Below, in pieces: positions 1 to 8,420 of a DNA stretch of 64,000 nt. Position 1 is the first letter of the stretch, and every line of letters begins with the position of its first letter. The notes under the pieces are model-generated. The model had not been told where the DNA came from. It ran no database searches and was given only the letters and a program-made list of their open reading frames with translations. The position numbers and the translations under genes were made by a program. The stretch covers positions 3,286,001-3,350,000 of the forward strand of contig NZ_FNKU01000001.1 in the NCBI RefSeq assembly GCF_900100365.1. The letters run 5' to 3'. This stretch comes from Pseudomonas cannabina. GTDB lineage: Bacteria > Pseudomonadota > Gammaproteobacteria > Pseudomonadales > Pseudomonadaceae.

Positions 1-488
1 AGATGCATCAGGCCAGGAAAGGCAATCAATGGCACTTTGGGATGAAGGCCCACATTGGTGTAGACGCCACGTCGGGGCTGGTGCACAGCGTAGTAGGGAC
101 GGCCGCTAACGTGGCGGATGTCACCCAGGTTGGCCAGTTGCTTCACGGTGACGAAACCTATGTTTCGGGTGACGCTGGATACACCGGTGCGGCCAAGCGA
201 CCGGAGCATGCTGAACGGGACGTTATCTGGTCGATTGCAGAACGGCCAAGCAGTTACAAGCAGCACGGCGAAGGCAGCGTGCTGTATCGGGTCAAGCGCA
301 AAATTGAATATGCCAAGGCGCAACTGCGTGCCAAGGTCGAGCACCCCTTCCAGGTAATCAAGGTGCGCTTCAATCATCGCAAGGTTCGCTACCGTGGGCT
401 GGAAAAGAATACAGCGCAGTTGTTCAGTTTGTTTGGGTTGGCCAATCTGATGCTGGCCAAGCGGTATTTACAACAGACGGCAGGATAA
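1..488 (+). CDS. IS5-family transposase, C-terminal part (partial at window start)
   Basis: This is the last 162 codons of the 330-aa transposase encoded by the complete copies. It keeps two of the three expected DDE catalytic acidic residues: the second Asp in SGDAGYTG and the Glu in [10 protein letters not shown]. The first Asp (IVDATL) lies upstream, outside the window. The translation is identical to the other copies. It is truncated only by the window edge, not visibly by mutation. Confidence 0.95.
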   Translation, partial: MHQARKGNQWHFGMKAHIGVDATSGLVHSVVGTAANVADVTQVGQLLHGDETYVSGDAGYTGAAKRPEHAERDVIWSIAERPSSYKQHGEGSVLYRVKRKIEYAKAQLRAKVEHPFQVIKVRFNHRKVRYRGLEKNTAQLFSLFGLANLMLAKRYLQQTAG

Positions 489-633
489 ATCCGTCTGAAA
501 GGCGGGACTGGCCCGCCTTTCAGCAAAATGAGGGCAGAAATCTGCTCGAGAAACGTAAAATAAGGCCGGCAGGTTGAAAAAAACCGGCTTGGAAATGGGG
601 ACGGTGCGAACGGGTTAATTGTTCAGCGTCTCC
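1..633 (+). mobile_element. IS-1 copy 1 (IS5 family), 3' part, cut by window edge
   Basis: This is the right half of the 1,209-bp IS5-family element that occurs complete at 638-1846, 3400-4608 and 38155-39363. Base 1 corresponds to base 1214 of the next copy, and the sequences match up to the terminal repeat ending at 633 (arm cagcgtctcc). A strong hairpin just after the transposase stop (arms around 496-524) is present in every copy and probably acts as a terminator. The four bases TTAG (634-637) separate it from the next copy in direct orientation. Confidence 0.95.
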
Positions 634-637
634 TTAG

Positions 638-1846
638 GGAGGCGCTGCAAAAATAGCCAACTGTCCCCACCCTTGGCACACTAAGTTCCTTCAACAGCCT
701 CCCTCTCCGTGAGCGTTACGCGCGTGCAGAAGACCTTCTCCGAACTCGAATATACCGGCAAGAAAAAGCAGACTCGCCGAGATCGCTTCCTGGCTGACCT
801 TGAACAGTTGGTGCCCTGGGCCCTGCTGGAGGCGCAAGTGGCGCCGTTTTATAGCAACACCGCAGGCAAGCGCGGACGCCCTGCGATAGGGGTGTCGCGC
901 ATGTTGCGCATGTACGTCGTGCAGCAGTGTTTCGGTTTCTCCGATGAAGGTTGCGAAGATGCCGTCTACGACAGCCAGGCCATCCGCGGTTTTATGGGTA
1001 TCGACCTGGGTCGCGAGTCTGCACCGGATGCCACCACCTTGCTGCGTTTTCGCCGCTTGCTGGAAGTCCATCAGCTAACCCGGCTGCTGTTTGAAACGAT
1101 TAACCAGCATCTGGCCAGCCGGGGGCTGCTGCTCAAGGAAGGCACTATCGTCGACGCTACTCTGATCGCCGCGCCGCCCTCGGTCAAGAACCGAGAAGGC
1201 AAGCGTGATCCTGAGATGCATCAGGCCAGGAAAGGCAATCAATGGCACTTTGGGATGAAGGCCCACATTGGTGTAGACGCCACGTCGGGGCTGGTGCACA
1301 GCGTAGTAGGGACGGCCGCTAACGTGGCGGATGTCACCCAGGTTGGCCAGTTGCTTCACGGTGACGAAACCTATGTTTCGGGTGACGCTGGATACACCGG
1401 TGCGGCCAAGCGACCGGAGCATGCTGAACGGGACGTTATCTGGTCGATTGCAGAACGGCCAAGCAGTTACAAGCAGCACGGCGAAGGCAGCGTGCTGTAT
1501 CGGGTCAAGCGCAAAATTGAATATGCCAAGGCGCAACTGCGTGCCAAGGTCGAGCACCCCTTCCAGGTAATCAAGGTGCGCTTCAATCATCGCAAGGTTC
1601 GCTACCGTGGGCTGGAAAAGAATACAGCGCAGTTGTTCAGTTTGTTTGGGTTGGCCAATCTGATGCTGGCCAAGCGGTATTTACAACAGACGGCAGGATA
1701 AATCCGTCTGAAAGGCGGGACTGGCCCGCCTTTCAGCAAAATGAGGGCAGAAATCTGCTCGAGAAACGTAAAATAAGGCCGGCAGGTTGAAAAAAACCGG
1801 CTTGGAAATGGGGACGGTGCGAACGGGTTAATTGTTCAGCGTCTCC
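638..1846 (+). mobile_element. IS-1 copy 2 (IS5 family), complete, 1,209 bp
   Basis: The element is bounded by imperfect terminal inverted repeats, ggaggcgctg at the left and cagcgtctcc at the right. The left flank is TTAG (634-637) and the right flank TTAA (1847-1850). Both fit the YTAR target typical of the IS5 group, but they are not identical, so this copy has no clean target duplication. It lies four bases after copy 1 in the same orientation. Homologous recombination or adjacent deletion has probably reshaped the locus. Confidence 0.93.
709..1701 (+). CDS. IS5-family transposase (IS-1)
   Basis: This 330-aa DDE transposase starts at a GTG codon (MSVTRVQK). The N-terminal ~100 residues are the IS5-type DUF772 region (GRPAIGVSRMLRMYVVQQCF). 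The catalytic core follows, with Asp in IVDATLIAAPPS, Asp in SGDAGYTG, and Glu in [10 protein letters not shown] within the family's Y-(2)-R-(3)-E-(6)-K-like region. It is identical in amino acids to the copies at 3545-4537 and 38226-39218, so it is intact and probably recently active. Long antisense frames inside it recur in every copy and are shadows. Confidence 0.96.
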   Translation: MSVTRVQKTFSELEYTGKKKQTRRDRFLADLEQLVPWALLEAQVAPFYSNTAGKRGRPAIGVSRMLRMYVVQQCFGFSDEGCEDAVYDSQAIRGFMGIDLGRESAPDATTLLRFRRLLEVHQLTRLLFETINQHLASRGLLLKEGTIVDATLIAAPPSVKNREGKRDPEMHQARKGNQWHFGMKAHIGVDATSGLVHSVVGTAANVADVTQVGQLLHGDETYVSGDAGYTGAAKRPEHAERDVIWSIAERPSSYKQHGEGSVLYRVKRKIEYAKAQLRAKVEHPFQVIKVRFNHRKVRYRGLEKNTAQLFSLFGLANLMLAKRYLQQTAG

Positions 1847-1848
1847 TT

Positions 1849-2007
1849 AAAGGACTCTATGGTCTTAGCCTGATGAATTTTCAGGATGTTATAGATTTGG
1901 GCCTTATAGGGGCCAGCAAAAAAAATGACCCACGCGAGATATGGATAAACCAGGTCAAGCAAAATGCGGACAAGAAAGAAACATCTTACGTAGACATACG
2001 AGCCTGA
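1849..2007 (+). pseudogene. 3' remnant of an unidentified gene cut by IS-1
   Basis: Directly after the IS-1 right end, an open frame runs for about 52 codons (GLYGLSLMNFQDVIDL..., ending ETSYVDIRA) to a TGA at 2005-2007. It has no start of its own and is followed by a perfect terminator-like hairpin, so it looks like the C-terminal end of a longer gene whose 5' part was lost. I do not recognise the family. It converges on the gene at 2063-2965. Confidence 0.5.
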
Positions 2008-2012
2008 CAGTC

Positions 2013-2056
2013 AAGAAGACGCTCTGCACCCGGGATATTGGACAGAGCGTCTTCTT
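2013..2056. terminator. Bidirectional hairpin between convergent genes
   Basis: A perfect 14-bp inverted repeat (2013-2026, aagaagacgctctg, with its complement at 2043-2056) encloses a 16-nt loop. Its outer edges are A-rich on the left and T-rich on the right. It sits between the truncated plus-strand remnant and the minus-strand gene ending at 2063, and so could terminate both. Confidence 0.75.
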
Positions 2057-2062
2057 CATGAG

Positions 2063-2965
2063 TTAATTTCTAGACCAATTTATCAGCCAACGCTTGCAAA
2101 TGTGTCCAAAATTGTAAACGTATGGCTTATCAGCCAAGTTTTCCAACAGCCTGTTTACAGCCCAGTAATCTCCCACTTCGTAACGAGTGCTCCACGTATT
2201 TTTTCCATTGCTGTAATGAACAAAATTATCTGCGAGCCGCCCCCCCTCACAGCCTTCAAATGTCAGCAACTGCATTATTTTTCCTGAGCCATCTGAAATG
2301 TACTGCTCCCCTTCTCCACCCTTTCTGATGCTCAGATAAAAGTCTAAAACACCCCCCTCCAGTGGCACCCCTACACTGTCAGTGAAAGTCGCTTCCAGCA
2401 TCGCTTTTGTAAAAGCCTGCGTAGCTAGAAACGCAGGCGTCGTCCGGCCATGCGGAATTGGTAAAAACCCTTCTTCATTATGCAGGTCATACCTCATGTG
2501 CGGGTAAGAACCGAACACCACGCTGTAATCAACACTGTCAAACCTGGCTCCTTCGGTCGCAAGAATGCGTATATTCACCTGCGAACCGGCATTCAACCCA
2601 CTGATTTTCTCTGCTCCATTATGACGCTTGGCCTGCCACTCCCCGCCATCCACCTGATACTCCAGCCTCCACGTCTGGTTGTACTGGTGGTCAGGGGTCG
2701 CGATCAGTACGTTCTGCCCACGTACCGCAGTAAACTCATACTGATGAACCGCCGTGGTGCTTTCCAGAATTTTATTGATCTGATGAATTTTATCCGTCAA
2801 CACGACCGGAACGGAATTGCCTGTAGCTGGAGCAGTCTGCTCTTGAGGCGTCGGTTGCTCGCTGGCAGTAGGCGCGCCCTCTACTTGCGCCGTCGCATGG
2901 CAAGACATTGCCAATAGCAATCCAGACACAAACGCGCGACCCGCCTTGTTTTTCTTGTTTTTCAT
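2063..2965 (-). CDS. Secreted protein of unknown function (300 aa)
   Basis: I do not recognise this protein. It opens with a basic stretch and a hydrophobic segment (AFVSGLLLAMSCHATAQ), consistent with a Sec signal peptide cleaved near residue 27. A Pro/Thr/Glu/Gln-rich linker (about 28-50) follows, then a probably beta-rich body with an Ig/fibronectin-like look (TWRLEYQVDGGEW, GSQVNIRILATEG) and a C-terminal region rich in aromatic residues. Base composition is clearly lower in GC than the core genes. It is trapped between inverted IS-1 copies beside a truncated gene and two MITEs, which suggests acquired DNA. Two AGGA-like bases sit very close to the ATG, so the start is only moderately supported. 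Confidence 0.7.
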   Translation of the reverse strand: MKNKKNKAGRAFVSGLLLAMSCHATAQVEGAPTASEQPTPQEQTAPATGNSVPVVLTDKIHQINKILESTTAVHQYEFTAVRGQNVLIATPDHQYNQTWRLEYQVDGGEWQAKRHNGAEKISGLNAGSQVNIRILATEGARFDSVDYSVVFGSYPHMRYDLHNEEGFLPIPHGRTTPAFLATQAFTKAMLEATFTDSVGVPLEGGVLDFYLSIRKGGEGEQYISDGSGKIMQLLTFEGCEGGRLADNFVHYSNGKNTWSTRYEVGDYWAVNRLLENLADKPYVYNFGHICKRWLINWSRN

Positions 2966-3124
2966 CTTCCTGATCTCATTAGTAGTTATTAATTACGCAG
3001 GGCATCATTGCCACTGACAAACCCGGACGTAATCAGTTGTTAGACCCAAGATCAAGCGATACAAAAGATTATCGGAAACCTCCTACAAAATAGTTAAATC
3101 AGATGCTTAACTTCCTACAACTAG

Positions 3125-3223
3125 GTAGCCGCTGATTTATTCTAAAATCCAGCTGTTGCCCCCAGATAAATCAAGGCCTCCAGAGCGTTGCAGGGACGAA
3201 AAATCGAATAAATCAGCGGCTCC
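3125..3223 (+). repeat. MITE-A copy 1 (99 bp)
   Basis: A 99-bp non-coding element with 18-bp terminal inverted repeats: left arm gtagccgctgatttattc, right arm gaataaatcagcggctcc. It recurs at 3297-3395 (opposite orientation) and 36767-36865. The outer ten bases of the family resemble the ends of IS-1 (ggagRcgctg). Flanks are CTAG (3121-3124) and CTAA (3224-3227), both YTAR sites. It has no room for a gene, so it must depend on a transposase supplied in trans. Confidence 0.9.
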
Positions 3224-3296
3224 CTAACGCTTTAACAACCTGCTGCGCAGAAACTTTCAGGTCAATAAAACTCTTGCTGTAGGACACCTGACTTAG

Positions 3297-3395
3297 GGAG
3301 GCGCTGATTTATTCGATTTTTCGTCCCTGCAACGCTCTGGAGGCCTTGATTTATCTGGGGGCAACAGCTGGGTTTTAGAATAAATCAGCGTCTCC
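3297..3395 (-). repeat. MITE-A copy 2 (99 bp, inverted)
   Basis: Same element as 3125-3223 in opposite orientation, starting ggaggcgctgatttattc and ending gaataaatcagcgtctcc. Flanks are TTAG (3293-3296) and CTAA (3396-3399), which are reverse complements rather than direct repeats. Its right end lies four bases from IS-1 copy 3. A 73-bp spacer separates it from MITE-A copy 1, and nothing recognisable is seen in that spacer. Confidence 0.9.
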
Positions 3396-3399
3396 CTAA

Positions 3400-4608
3400 G
3401 GAGACGCTGAACAATTAACCCGTTCGCACCGTCCCCATTTCCAAGCCGGTTTTTTTCAACCTGCCGGCCTTATTTTACGTTTCTCGAGCAGATTTCTGCC
3501 CTCATTTTGCTGAAAGGCGGGCCAGTCCCGCCTTTCAGACGGATTTATCCTGCCGTCTGTTGTAAATACCGCTTGGCCAGCATCAGATTGGCCAACCCAA
3601 ACAAACTGAACAACTGCGCTGTATTCTTTTCCAGCCCACGGTAGCGAACCTTGCGATGATTGAAGCGCACCTTGATTACCTGGAAGGGGTGCTCGACCTT
3701 GGCACGCAGTTGCGCCTTGGCATATTCAATTTTGCGCTTGACCCGATACAGCACGCTGCCTTCGCCGTGCTGCTTGTAACTGCTTGGCCGTTCTGCAATC
3801 GACCAGATAACGTCCCGTTCAGCATGCTCCGGTCGCTTGGCCGCACCGGTGTATCCAGCGTCACCCGAAACATAGGTTTCGTCACCGTGAAGCAACTGGC
3901 CAACCTGGGTGACATCCGCCACGTTAGCGGCCGTCCCTACTACGCTGTGCACCAGCCCCGACGTGGCGTCTACACCAATGTGGGCCTTCATCCCAAAGTG
4001 CCATTGATTGCCTTTCCTGGCCTGATGCATCTCAGGATCACGCTTGCCTTCTCGGTTCTTGACCGAGGGCGGCGCGGCGATCAGAGTAGCGTCGACGATA
4101 GTGCCTTCCTTGAGCAGCAGCCCCCGGCTGGCCAGATGCTGGTTAATCGTTTCAAACAGCAGCCGGGTTAGCTGATGGACTTCCAGCAAGCGGCGAAAAC
4201 GCAGCAAGGTGGTGGCATCCGGTGCAGACTCGCGACCCAGGTCGATACCCATAAAACCGCGGATGGCCTGGCTGTCGTAGACGGCATCTTCGCAACCTTC
4301 ATCGGAGAAACCGAAACACTGCTGCACGACGTACATGCGCAACATGCGCGACACCCCTATCGCAGGGCGTCCGCGCTTGCCTGCGGTGTTGCTATAAAAC
4401 GGCGCCACTTGCGCCTCCAGCAGGGCCCAGGGCACCAACTGTTCAAGGTCAGCCAGGAAGCGATCTCGGCGAGTCTGCTTTTTCTTGCCGGTATATTCGA
4501 GTTCGGAGAAGGTCTTCTGCACGCGCGTAACGCTCACGGAGAGGGAGGCTGTTGAAGGAACTTAGTGTGCCAAGGGTGGGGACAGTTGGCTATTTTTGCA
4601 GCGCCTCC
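3400..4608 (-). mobile_element. IS-1 copy 3 (IS5 family), complete, inverted
   Basis: A 1,209-bp copy in reverse orientation to copies 1 and 2, bounded by ggagacgctg (3400) and cagcgcctcc (ending 4608). Flanks are CTAA (3396-3399) and CTAG (4609-4612), both YTAR but not identical. With copy 2 it forms a 1.2-kb inverted repeat around 1847-3399, an arrangement that could invert by recombination. Confidence 0.93.
3545..4537 (-). CDS. IS5-family transposase (IS-1)
   Basis: A 330-aa transposase with the same amino-acid sequence as those at 709-1701 and 38226-39218, read from a GTG start on the minus strand. All DDE residues are present ([20 protein letters not shown]). It is intact. Confidence 0.96.
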   Translation of the reverse strand: MSVTRVQKTFSELEYTGKKKQTRRDRFLADLEQLVPWALLEAQVAPFYSNTAGKRGRPAIGVSRMLRMYVVQQCFGFSDEGCEDAVYDSQAIRGFMGIDLGRESAPDATTLLRFRRLLEVHQLTRLLFETINQHLASRGLLLKEGTIVDATLIAAPPSVKNREGKRDPEMHQARKGNQWHFGMKAHIGVDATSGLVHSVVGTAANVADVTQVGQLLHGDETYVSGDAGYTGAAKRPEHAERDVIWSIAERPSSYKQHGEGSVLYRVKRKIEYAKAQLRAKVEHPFQVIKVRFNHRKVRYRGLEKNTAQLFSLFGLANLMLAKRYLQQTAG

Positions 4609-4712
4609 CTAGCGCCCATCCACACTTCACCTCGTTTCAGTCTGAAATCCGTCAGACATTTTCCCCCGTTATCCTGACCAGCGTCTAAGCTGAGCTCAGG
4701 GGCGTTTACTGG

Positions 4713-7700
4713 ATGACCGGACGATCGACTATGGGCGTATTTCGGCATTCCGATAGCAAGCAGGATGTGATGGCAGCCGACCGTCAGGATGACCCACGCA
4801 CGCCGAAGCGACCGCGTCGCAGGCGATATGGGTGGTGGCTGTTCTGGGGGATTGTGGTGGCGGGTGGGGTGGCGCTGGGCGTTGCGGTGGCGATGGAAAG
4901 TCGCAGCTCCAGATTGCAGGCGCGGGAATTCAGCCGTTTTGCGGCGAACCTGAGCTACTCGATGCAACCCGGGGCAGGCAATGAGGTGATTTATCCCGGT
5001 GACGGGCCGATCGACAAGCGTCTCGGCTATTCATCGCTGGATGAGTTTTTGCCGCGCCTGCTCAAGCGCGACTACGTGATCACGCGTCAGACACGCTTTT
5101 CACCCGAACTGCGGCGCTACGTGCAGCGCGGTTTTTTCGTGCCTTACGAGGAAAAAAGCCAGGCCGGGCTGTCGATCACTGACTGCCGGGACCCGCAGCA
5201 GCCGCTGGCCAACCCGGCCGTGGACTGGCCACGCTTTGCCAAGGCCGCCTGGTCGCAAGTGGCAAAGGTATTTGCCCTGCCCGGTCAGTCCGCCGGTGGC
5301 AGTACGCTGGCGACTCAACTGGAAAAATACCGTCACTCACCTGACGGGCTGACACAGTCCGGCTCGGAGAAACTGCGGCAGATGGTGTCTGCCAGCGTGC
5401 GTGCGTACCAACCCGGTGAGCAGACCCTCGCGGTACGCCAGCGGGTGGTGCGCGATTATCTGAACAGCGTGCCGCTGTCTGCGGTGCCGGGGCATGGTGA
5501 GGTGCATGGCCTGGCGGAAGGGCTGCGGGTCTGGTTCGGGGTGGATTTCGCCAAAACCAATGAGCTGCTGGCTTCGAGCCCCACCGATCAGAAGAGCCTG
5601 GCCGACAAGGCGCTGGCGTTGCGCGAGGTGCTGTCGCTGGTGATCGCGCAGCGTCGTCCGTCGCATTATCTGGCCAAGGGCCGTGCAGAACTGGCTGAGC
5701 TGACCGACAGCCACATCCGCCTGCTGGCCCAAGCCAATGTCATCGACAAGCCGCTGGCCGATGCCGCGCTGAAAGCAACGGTCACCTACCGCGACTGGGC
5801 GCAGCAGCCGACGATTCAACCCATCGAAACCAACAAGGGCATCAGCGTCGCGCGTACCCGGCTGTCGAACCTGCTCAATCGCCCGCTGTATGATCTGGAC
5901 CGCCTTGATCTGTCGGCCACCAGCACGTTGCACGGCGAACTGCAGCGCAGCGTCAGCCAGTACCTGCGTGATCTGGCCAACCCTGAATTTGCCGCAAAAG
6001 TCGGCCTGATGGGCGAACGCCTGCTGACCCCGGCCAGCACGACACAGGTGCGTTACAGCTTCACCCTGTTCGAACGCGGCGCAGATGGTTCGCGGGTCAG
6101 GGTGCAGACCGACAGTACCGATCAGCCGTTCGACATCAACGAAGGCAGCAAGCTGGAACTGGGCTCTACCGCCAAGATGCGCGTACTGACCACTTACCTG
6201 GAAATCATTGCCGAGCTGCACGGGCGCTATGCCGGCATGAGCAATGCGCAGTTGCGCAAGATCCCCGTCGAAGACCCCGACCGGCTCACTCGCTGGGCGG
6301 TGGACTACCTGTTGCAGAACAGCGATCGCGATCTGGCGAAAATGCTCTCCTCGGCATTGGACCGAACCTATTCGGCAAGCCCCGCCGAGGCCTTCTTCAC
6401 CGGCGGCGGCATGCACCGGTTCAATAACTTCCGACGGGAAGACAACGAGCGTATTCCGACCCTGCGCGAGTCGCTGCGTGAATCGATCAACCTGCCGTTC
6501 ATTCGCCTGATGCGCGATGTCGTGCGTTACAGCACCTATCAGGCGCCCAATAACAGCGCTTCGCTGCTCAAGGATGATGACAACCCGCGCCGTCAGGAAT
6601 ACCTGAGTCAGTTTGCCGACCGCGAAGGCACCGTGTTTCTGCTGCGCTTCTGGAAGCGCTACAAGAACAAGACCACGCAGGAGCGGCTGGATACCTTTCT
6701 GGACGGCATCCATCCGACGGCGATTCGCCTTGCTGCCGTGCATCGCTACCTGTTACCGGGTGCCGATCAGGCTACGTTCAATGCGTTCGTGCGCGCCCAT
6801 CTGGAAGAAACCCGGACGACGTCGAAACTGACCGACAAGCGCCTGGCCGAGCTGTACACCAGCTACGCTCCGGGTGCTTACAACCTGCCCGATCAAGGCT
6901 ACATCGCCCGGGTTCACCCACTGGACCTGTGGCTGGTGGGCTACCTGCTCAAGCACCCGGAAGCGCAATTCAAGGATGCAGCGGCGGCCAGCCGTTTCGA
7001 GCGTCAGGAAGTCTACGGCTGGCTGTTCAAGAGTCGCCACAAGGGCGCACGCGACAGCCGGGTGCGGACCATGATGGAAGTCGAAGCGTTTCTGGACATC
7101 GAACAACGCTGGCAGCGGGTGGGTTACCCGTTCGACCACCTGGTGCCCTCGCTGGCGACGGCAATCGGCAGCTCGGGAGATCGTCCGGCGGCGCTGGCCG
7201 AGTTGATCGGCATCATCCAGAACGACGGCATCCGTCTGCCGCCGGTGCGTATCGACAGCCTGCATTTCGCCGCCGACACCCCTTATGAAACCGAGCTGGC
7301 CATCAACCCCGAACTGGGTGAGCGGGTCTTGCCGTCGGAAGTCGCCGCAGCCATGCGTGAAGCCTTGTCGCAAGTAGTGGACGGCGGCACGGCCAAGCGC
7401 GTGCAAGGCACGTTCAAGATGCAGGACGGCAGCGTGCTGGCGATGGGTGGCAAGACCGGCACGGGTGATAACCGGATCGAGAGCATCGGCGCGGGCGGAC
7501 GCATTCTCAGTTCCAGAGCGATCAACCGGACTGCGACCTTCGTGTTTTATATCGGCGACAACCACTTTGGCGCATTGACCGCCTTCGTCCCGGGACGCGC
7601 TGCCGAAGGCTTTCGCTTCACCTCGGCACTGCCGGTGCAGGTGCTCAAAGGCATGGCACCGATCCTGACGCCGTATCTGGAAAACCACGGGCAAGCCATG

Positions 7701-7739
7701 TGCAACACCCGGTTACCCGAGCCGCCCAAAGGTGCCTGA
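4713..7739 (+). CDS. Bifunctional penicillin-binding protein (GT51 transglycosylase/transpeptidase)
   Basis: A large class-A-type PBP that should polymerise and cross-link peptidoglycan in the periplasm. A short basic cytoplasmic tail (RPRRRRYG) leads to one membrane anchor at about 41-61. The transglycosylase region includes GGSTLATQLEKYRH (~195-208), matching the GGSTITQQ-type motif. The usual catalytic EDxxFxxHxG block is degenerate here, and only E146-E147 in PYEEKSQAG align plausibly. The transpeptidase domain has SxxK at S485-T-A-K488 (LGSTAKMR) and KTGT at K914 (GGKTGTGD). At 1,008 aa it is longer than typical PBP1a/1b, and I assign no symbol. The start is uncertain: 4713 follows a weak agggg, and the in-frame ATG at 4770 is an alternative. 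IS-1 copy 3 ends 100 bp upstream and may have replaced its promoter. Confidence 0.88.
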   Translation: MTGRSTMGVFRHSDSKQDVMAADRQDDPRTPKRPRRRRYGWWLFWGIVVAGGVALGVAVAMESRSSRLQAREFSRFAANLSYSMQPGAGNEVIYPGDGPIDKRLGYSSLDEFLPRLLKRDYVITRQTRFSPELRRYVQRGFFVPYEEKSQAGLSITDCRDPQQPLANPAVDWPRFAKAAWSQVAKVFALPGQSAGGSTLATQLEKYRHSPDGLTQSGSEKLRQMVSASVRAYQPGEQTLAVRQRVVRDYLNSVPLSAVPGHGEVHGLAEGLRVWFGVDFAKTNELLASSPTDQKSLADKALALREVLSLVIAQRRPSHYLAKGRAELAELTDSHIRLLAQANVIDKPLADAALKATVTYRDWAQQPTIQPIETNKGISVARTRLSNLLNRPLYDLDRLDLSATSTLHGELQRSVSQYLRDLANPEFAAKVGLMGERLLTPASTTQVRYSFTLFERGADGSRVRVQTDSTDQPFDINEGSKLELGSTAKMRVLTTYLEIIAELHGRYAGMSNAQLRKIPVEDPDRLTRWAVDYLLQNSDRDLAKMLSSALDRTYSASPAEAFFTGGGMHRFNNFRREDNERIPTLRESLRESINLPFIRLMRDVVRYSTYQAPNNSASLLKDDDNPRRQEYLSQFADREGTVFLLRFWKRYKNKTTQERLDTFLDGIHPTAIRLAAVHRYLLPGADQATFNAFVRAHLEETRTTSKLTDKRLAELYTSYAPGAYNLPDQGYIARVHPLDLWLVGYLLKHPEAQFKDAAAASRFERQEVYGWLFKSRHKGARDSRVRTMMEVEAFLDIEQRWQRVGYPFDHLVPSLATAIGSSGDRPAALAELIGIIQNDGIRLPPVRIDSLHFAADTPYETELAINPELGERVLPSEVAAAMREALSQVVDGGTAKRVQGTFKMQDGSVLAMGGKTGTGDNRIESIGAGGRILSSRAINRTATFVFYIGDNHFGALTAFVPGRAAEGFRFTSALPVQVLKGMAPILTPYLENHGQAMCNTRLPEPPKGA

Positions 7740-7775
7740 CGCGTCAGTGACCGTTCGTCTTCATCGCTTGCGATT

Positions 7776-7809
7776 ACGTTTAGATATATCTTAAGGTATA
7801 TCTAAACGT
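7776..7809. promoter_or_regulatory. 13-bp palindromic operator upstream of the PadR gene
   Basis: A perfect inverted repeat, acgtttagatata (7776-7788) and its complement (7797-7809), separated by eight bases (tcttaagg). It lies 20 bp before the PadR start and is the natural operator for autoregulation and control of the reductase downstream. The TA-rich palindrome is the kind of site expected for YqjI/NfeR-type PadR proteins. Confidence 0.8.
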
Positions 7810-7829
7810 GTCATCAGAGATGAAAAAAC

Positions 7830-8420
7830 ATGCGTGAAGACAAACACCTTGCCCATTACCGTCCGCCGCACCTGCGTGAAGCGGGCGAAGACCGTGACGG
7901 TTTCGAAAAACGTCCAGGCCGTGAACGCGGCGGCCGAGGTCCACGGGTCTTTGCCCCCGGTGATCTGAAATTACTGCTGCTGGCGCTGATTGCCGAGCAG
8001 CCCGCCCACGGCTATGACCTGATCCGCAGGATCGAAGGCCTGTTCGACGGCGCGTATTGCCCAAGCCCAGGTGTGATCTACCCGACCCTGACGTTTCTCG
8101 AAGAAAGCGAAATGATCAGTGGCGACGCTCAGGCCGGCAAAAAACTCTACACCGCCACTGACGCGGGGCGCAGTTCGCTGCTGGATCAGGCCGTTGCCCT
8201 GGAAGGCGTGCGTACGCGCATCGACGTCAGCAAGCGCTCGTTGCGCGGCCATGACCGCCCGCCAGAGATTCACGAAGCGGTACACAATCTGCGTCACGCC
8301 ATGCATATGCATCATGGTCGCTGGAGCCCGGAAGAAATCCTCCGCGTGAGCGAGCTGCTCAATACCACCGCCAAGGCCATCGTTGACGGGCCTCAACCTG
8401 CATCGGAGGCTTCTGTATGA
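7830..8420 (+). CDS. nfeR: PadR-family regulator, NfeR (YqjI)-like
   Basis: A 196-aa winged-helix repressor. After a charged N-terminal tail (about 1-40, rich in Arg, Gly and Glu), the PadR domain contains AHGYDLIRRIEGLF and SPGVIYPTLTFLEE, very like Escherichia coli YqjI/NfeR, the nickel/iron-responsive repressor of the ferric reductase gene yqjH. The C-terminal helix (VHNLRHAMHMHHGRW) carries a His cluster that may bind metal. The E. coli protein has a Cys/His-rich tail; here the tail has only two His and no Cys, so metal sensing may differ. Its stop overlaps the next ATG by four bases, and the palindrome upstream supports autorepression. Confidence 0.82.
   Translation: MREDKHLAHYRPPHLREAGEDRDGFEKRPGRERGGRGPRVFAPGDLKLLLLALIAEQPAHGYDLIRRIEGLFDGAYCPSPGVIYPTLTFLEESEMISGDAQAGKKLYTATDAGRSSLLDQAVALEGVRTRIDVSKRSLRGHDRPPEIHEAVHNLRHAMHMHHGRWSPEEILRVSELLNTTAKAIVDGPQPASEASV

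Noticed and set aside
1075-1590. 171-aa antisense frame (with a 126-aa one at 691-1071) repeated in every IS-1 copy
   Set aside because: They recur only because the IS recurs; they lie wholly antisense to a DDE transposase, with no domain and no ribosome site.
638-1846. Perfect target duplication for IS-1 copy 2
   Set aside because: Flanks are TTAG and TTAA; both are YTAR sites but they differ.
3125-4608. MITE-A pair plus IS-1 as one transposed unit bracketed by CTAG
   Set aside because: Only four YTAR variants exist, so one shared flank is weak evidence; the inner flanks do not support a clear order.
5337-6743. Long antisense frame (468 aa) within the PBP gene
   Set aside because: High-GC shadow of a gene with clear SxxK and KTGT motifs; low-complexity composition typical of antisense frames.
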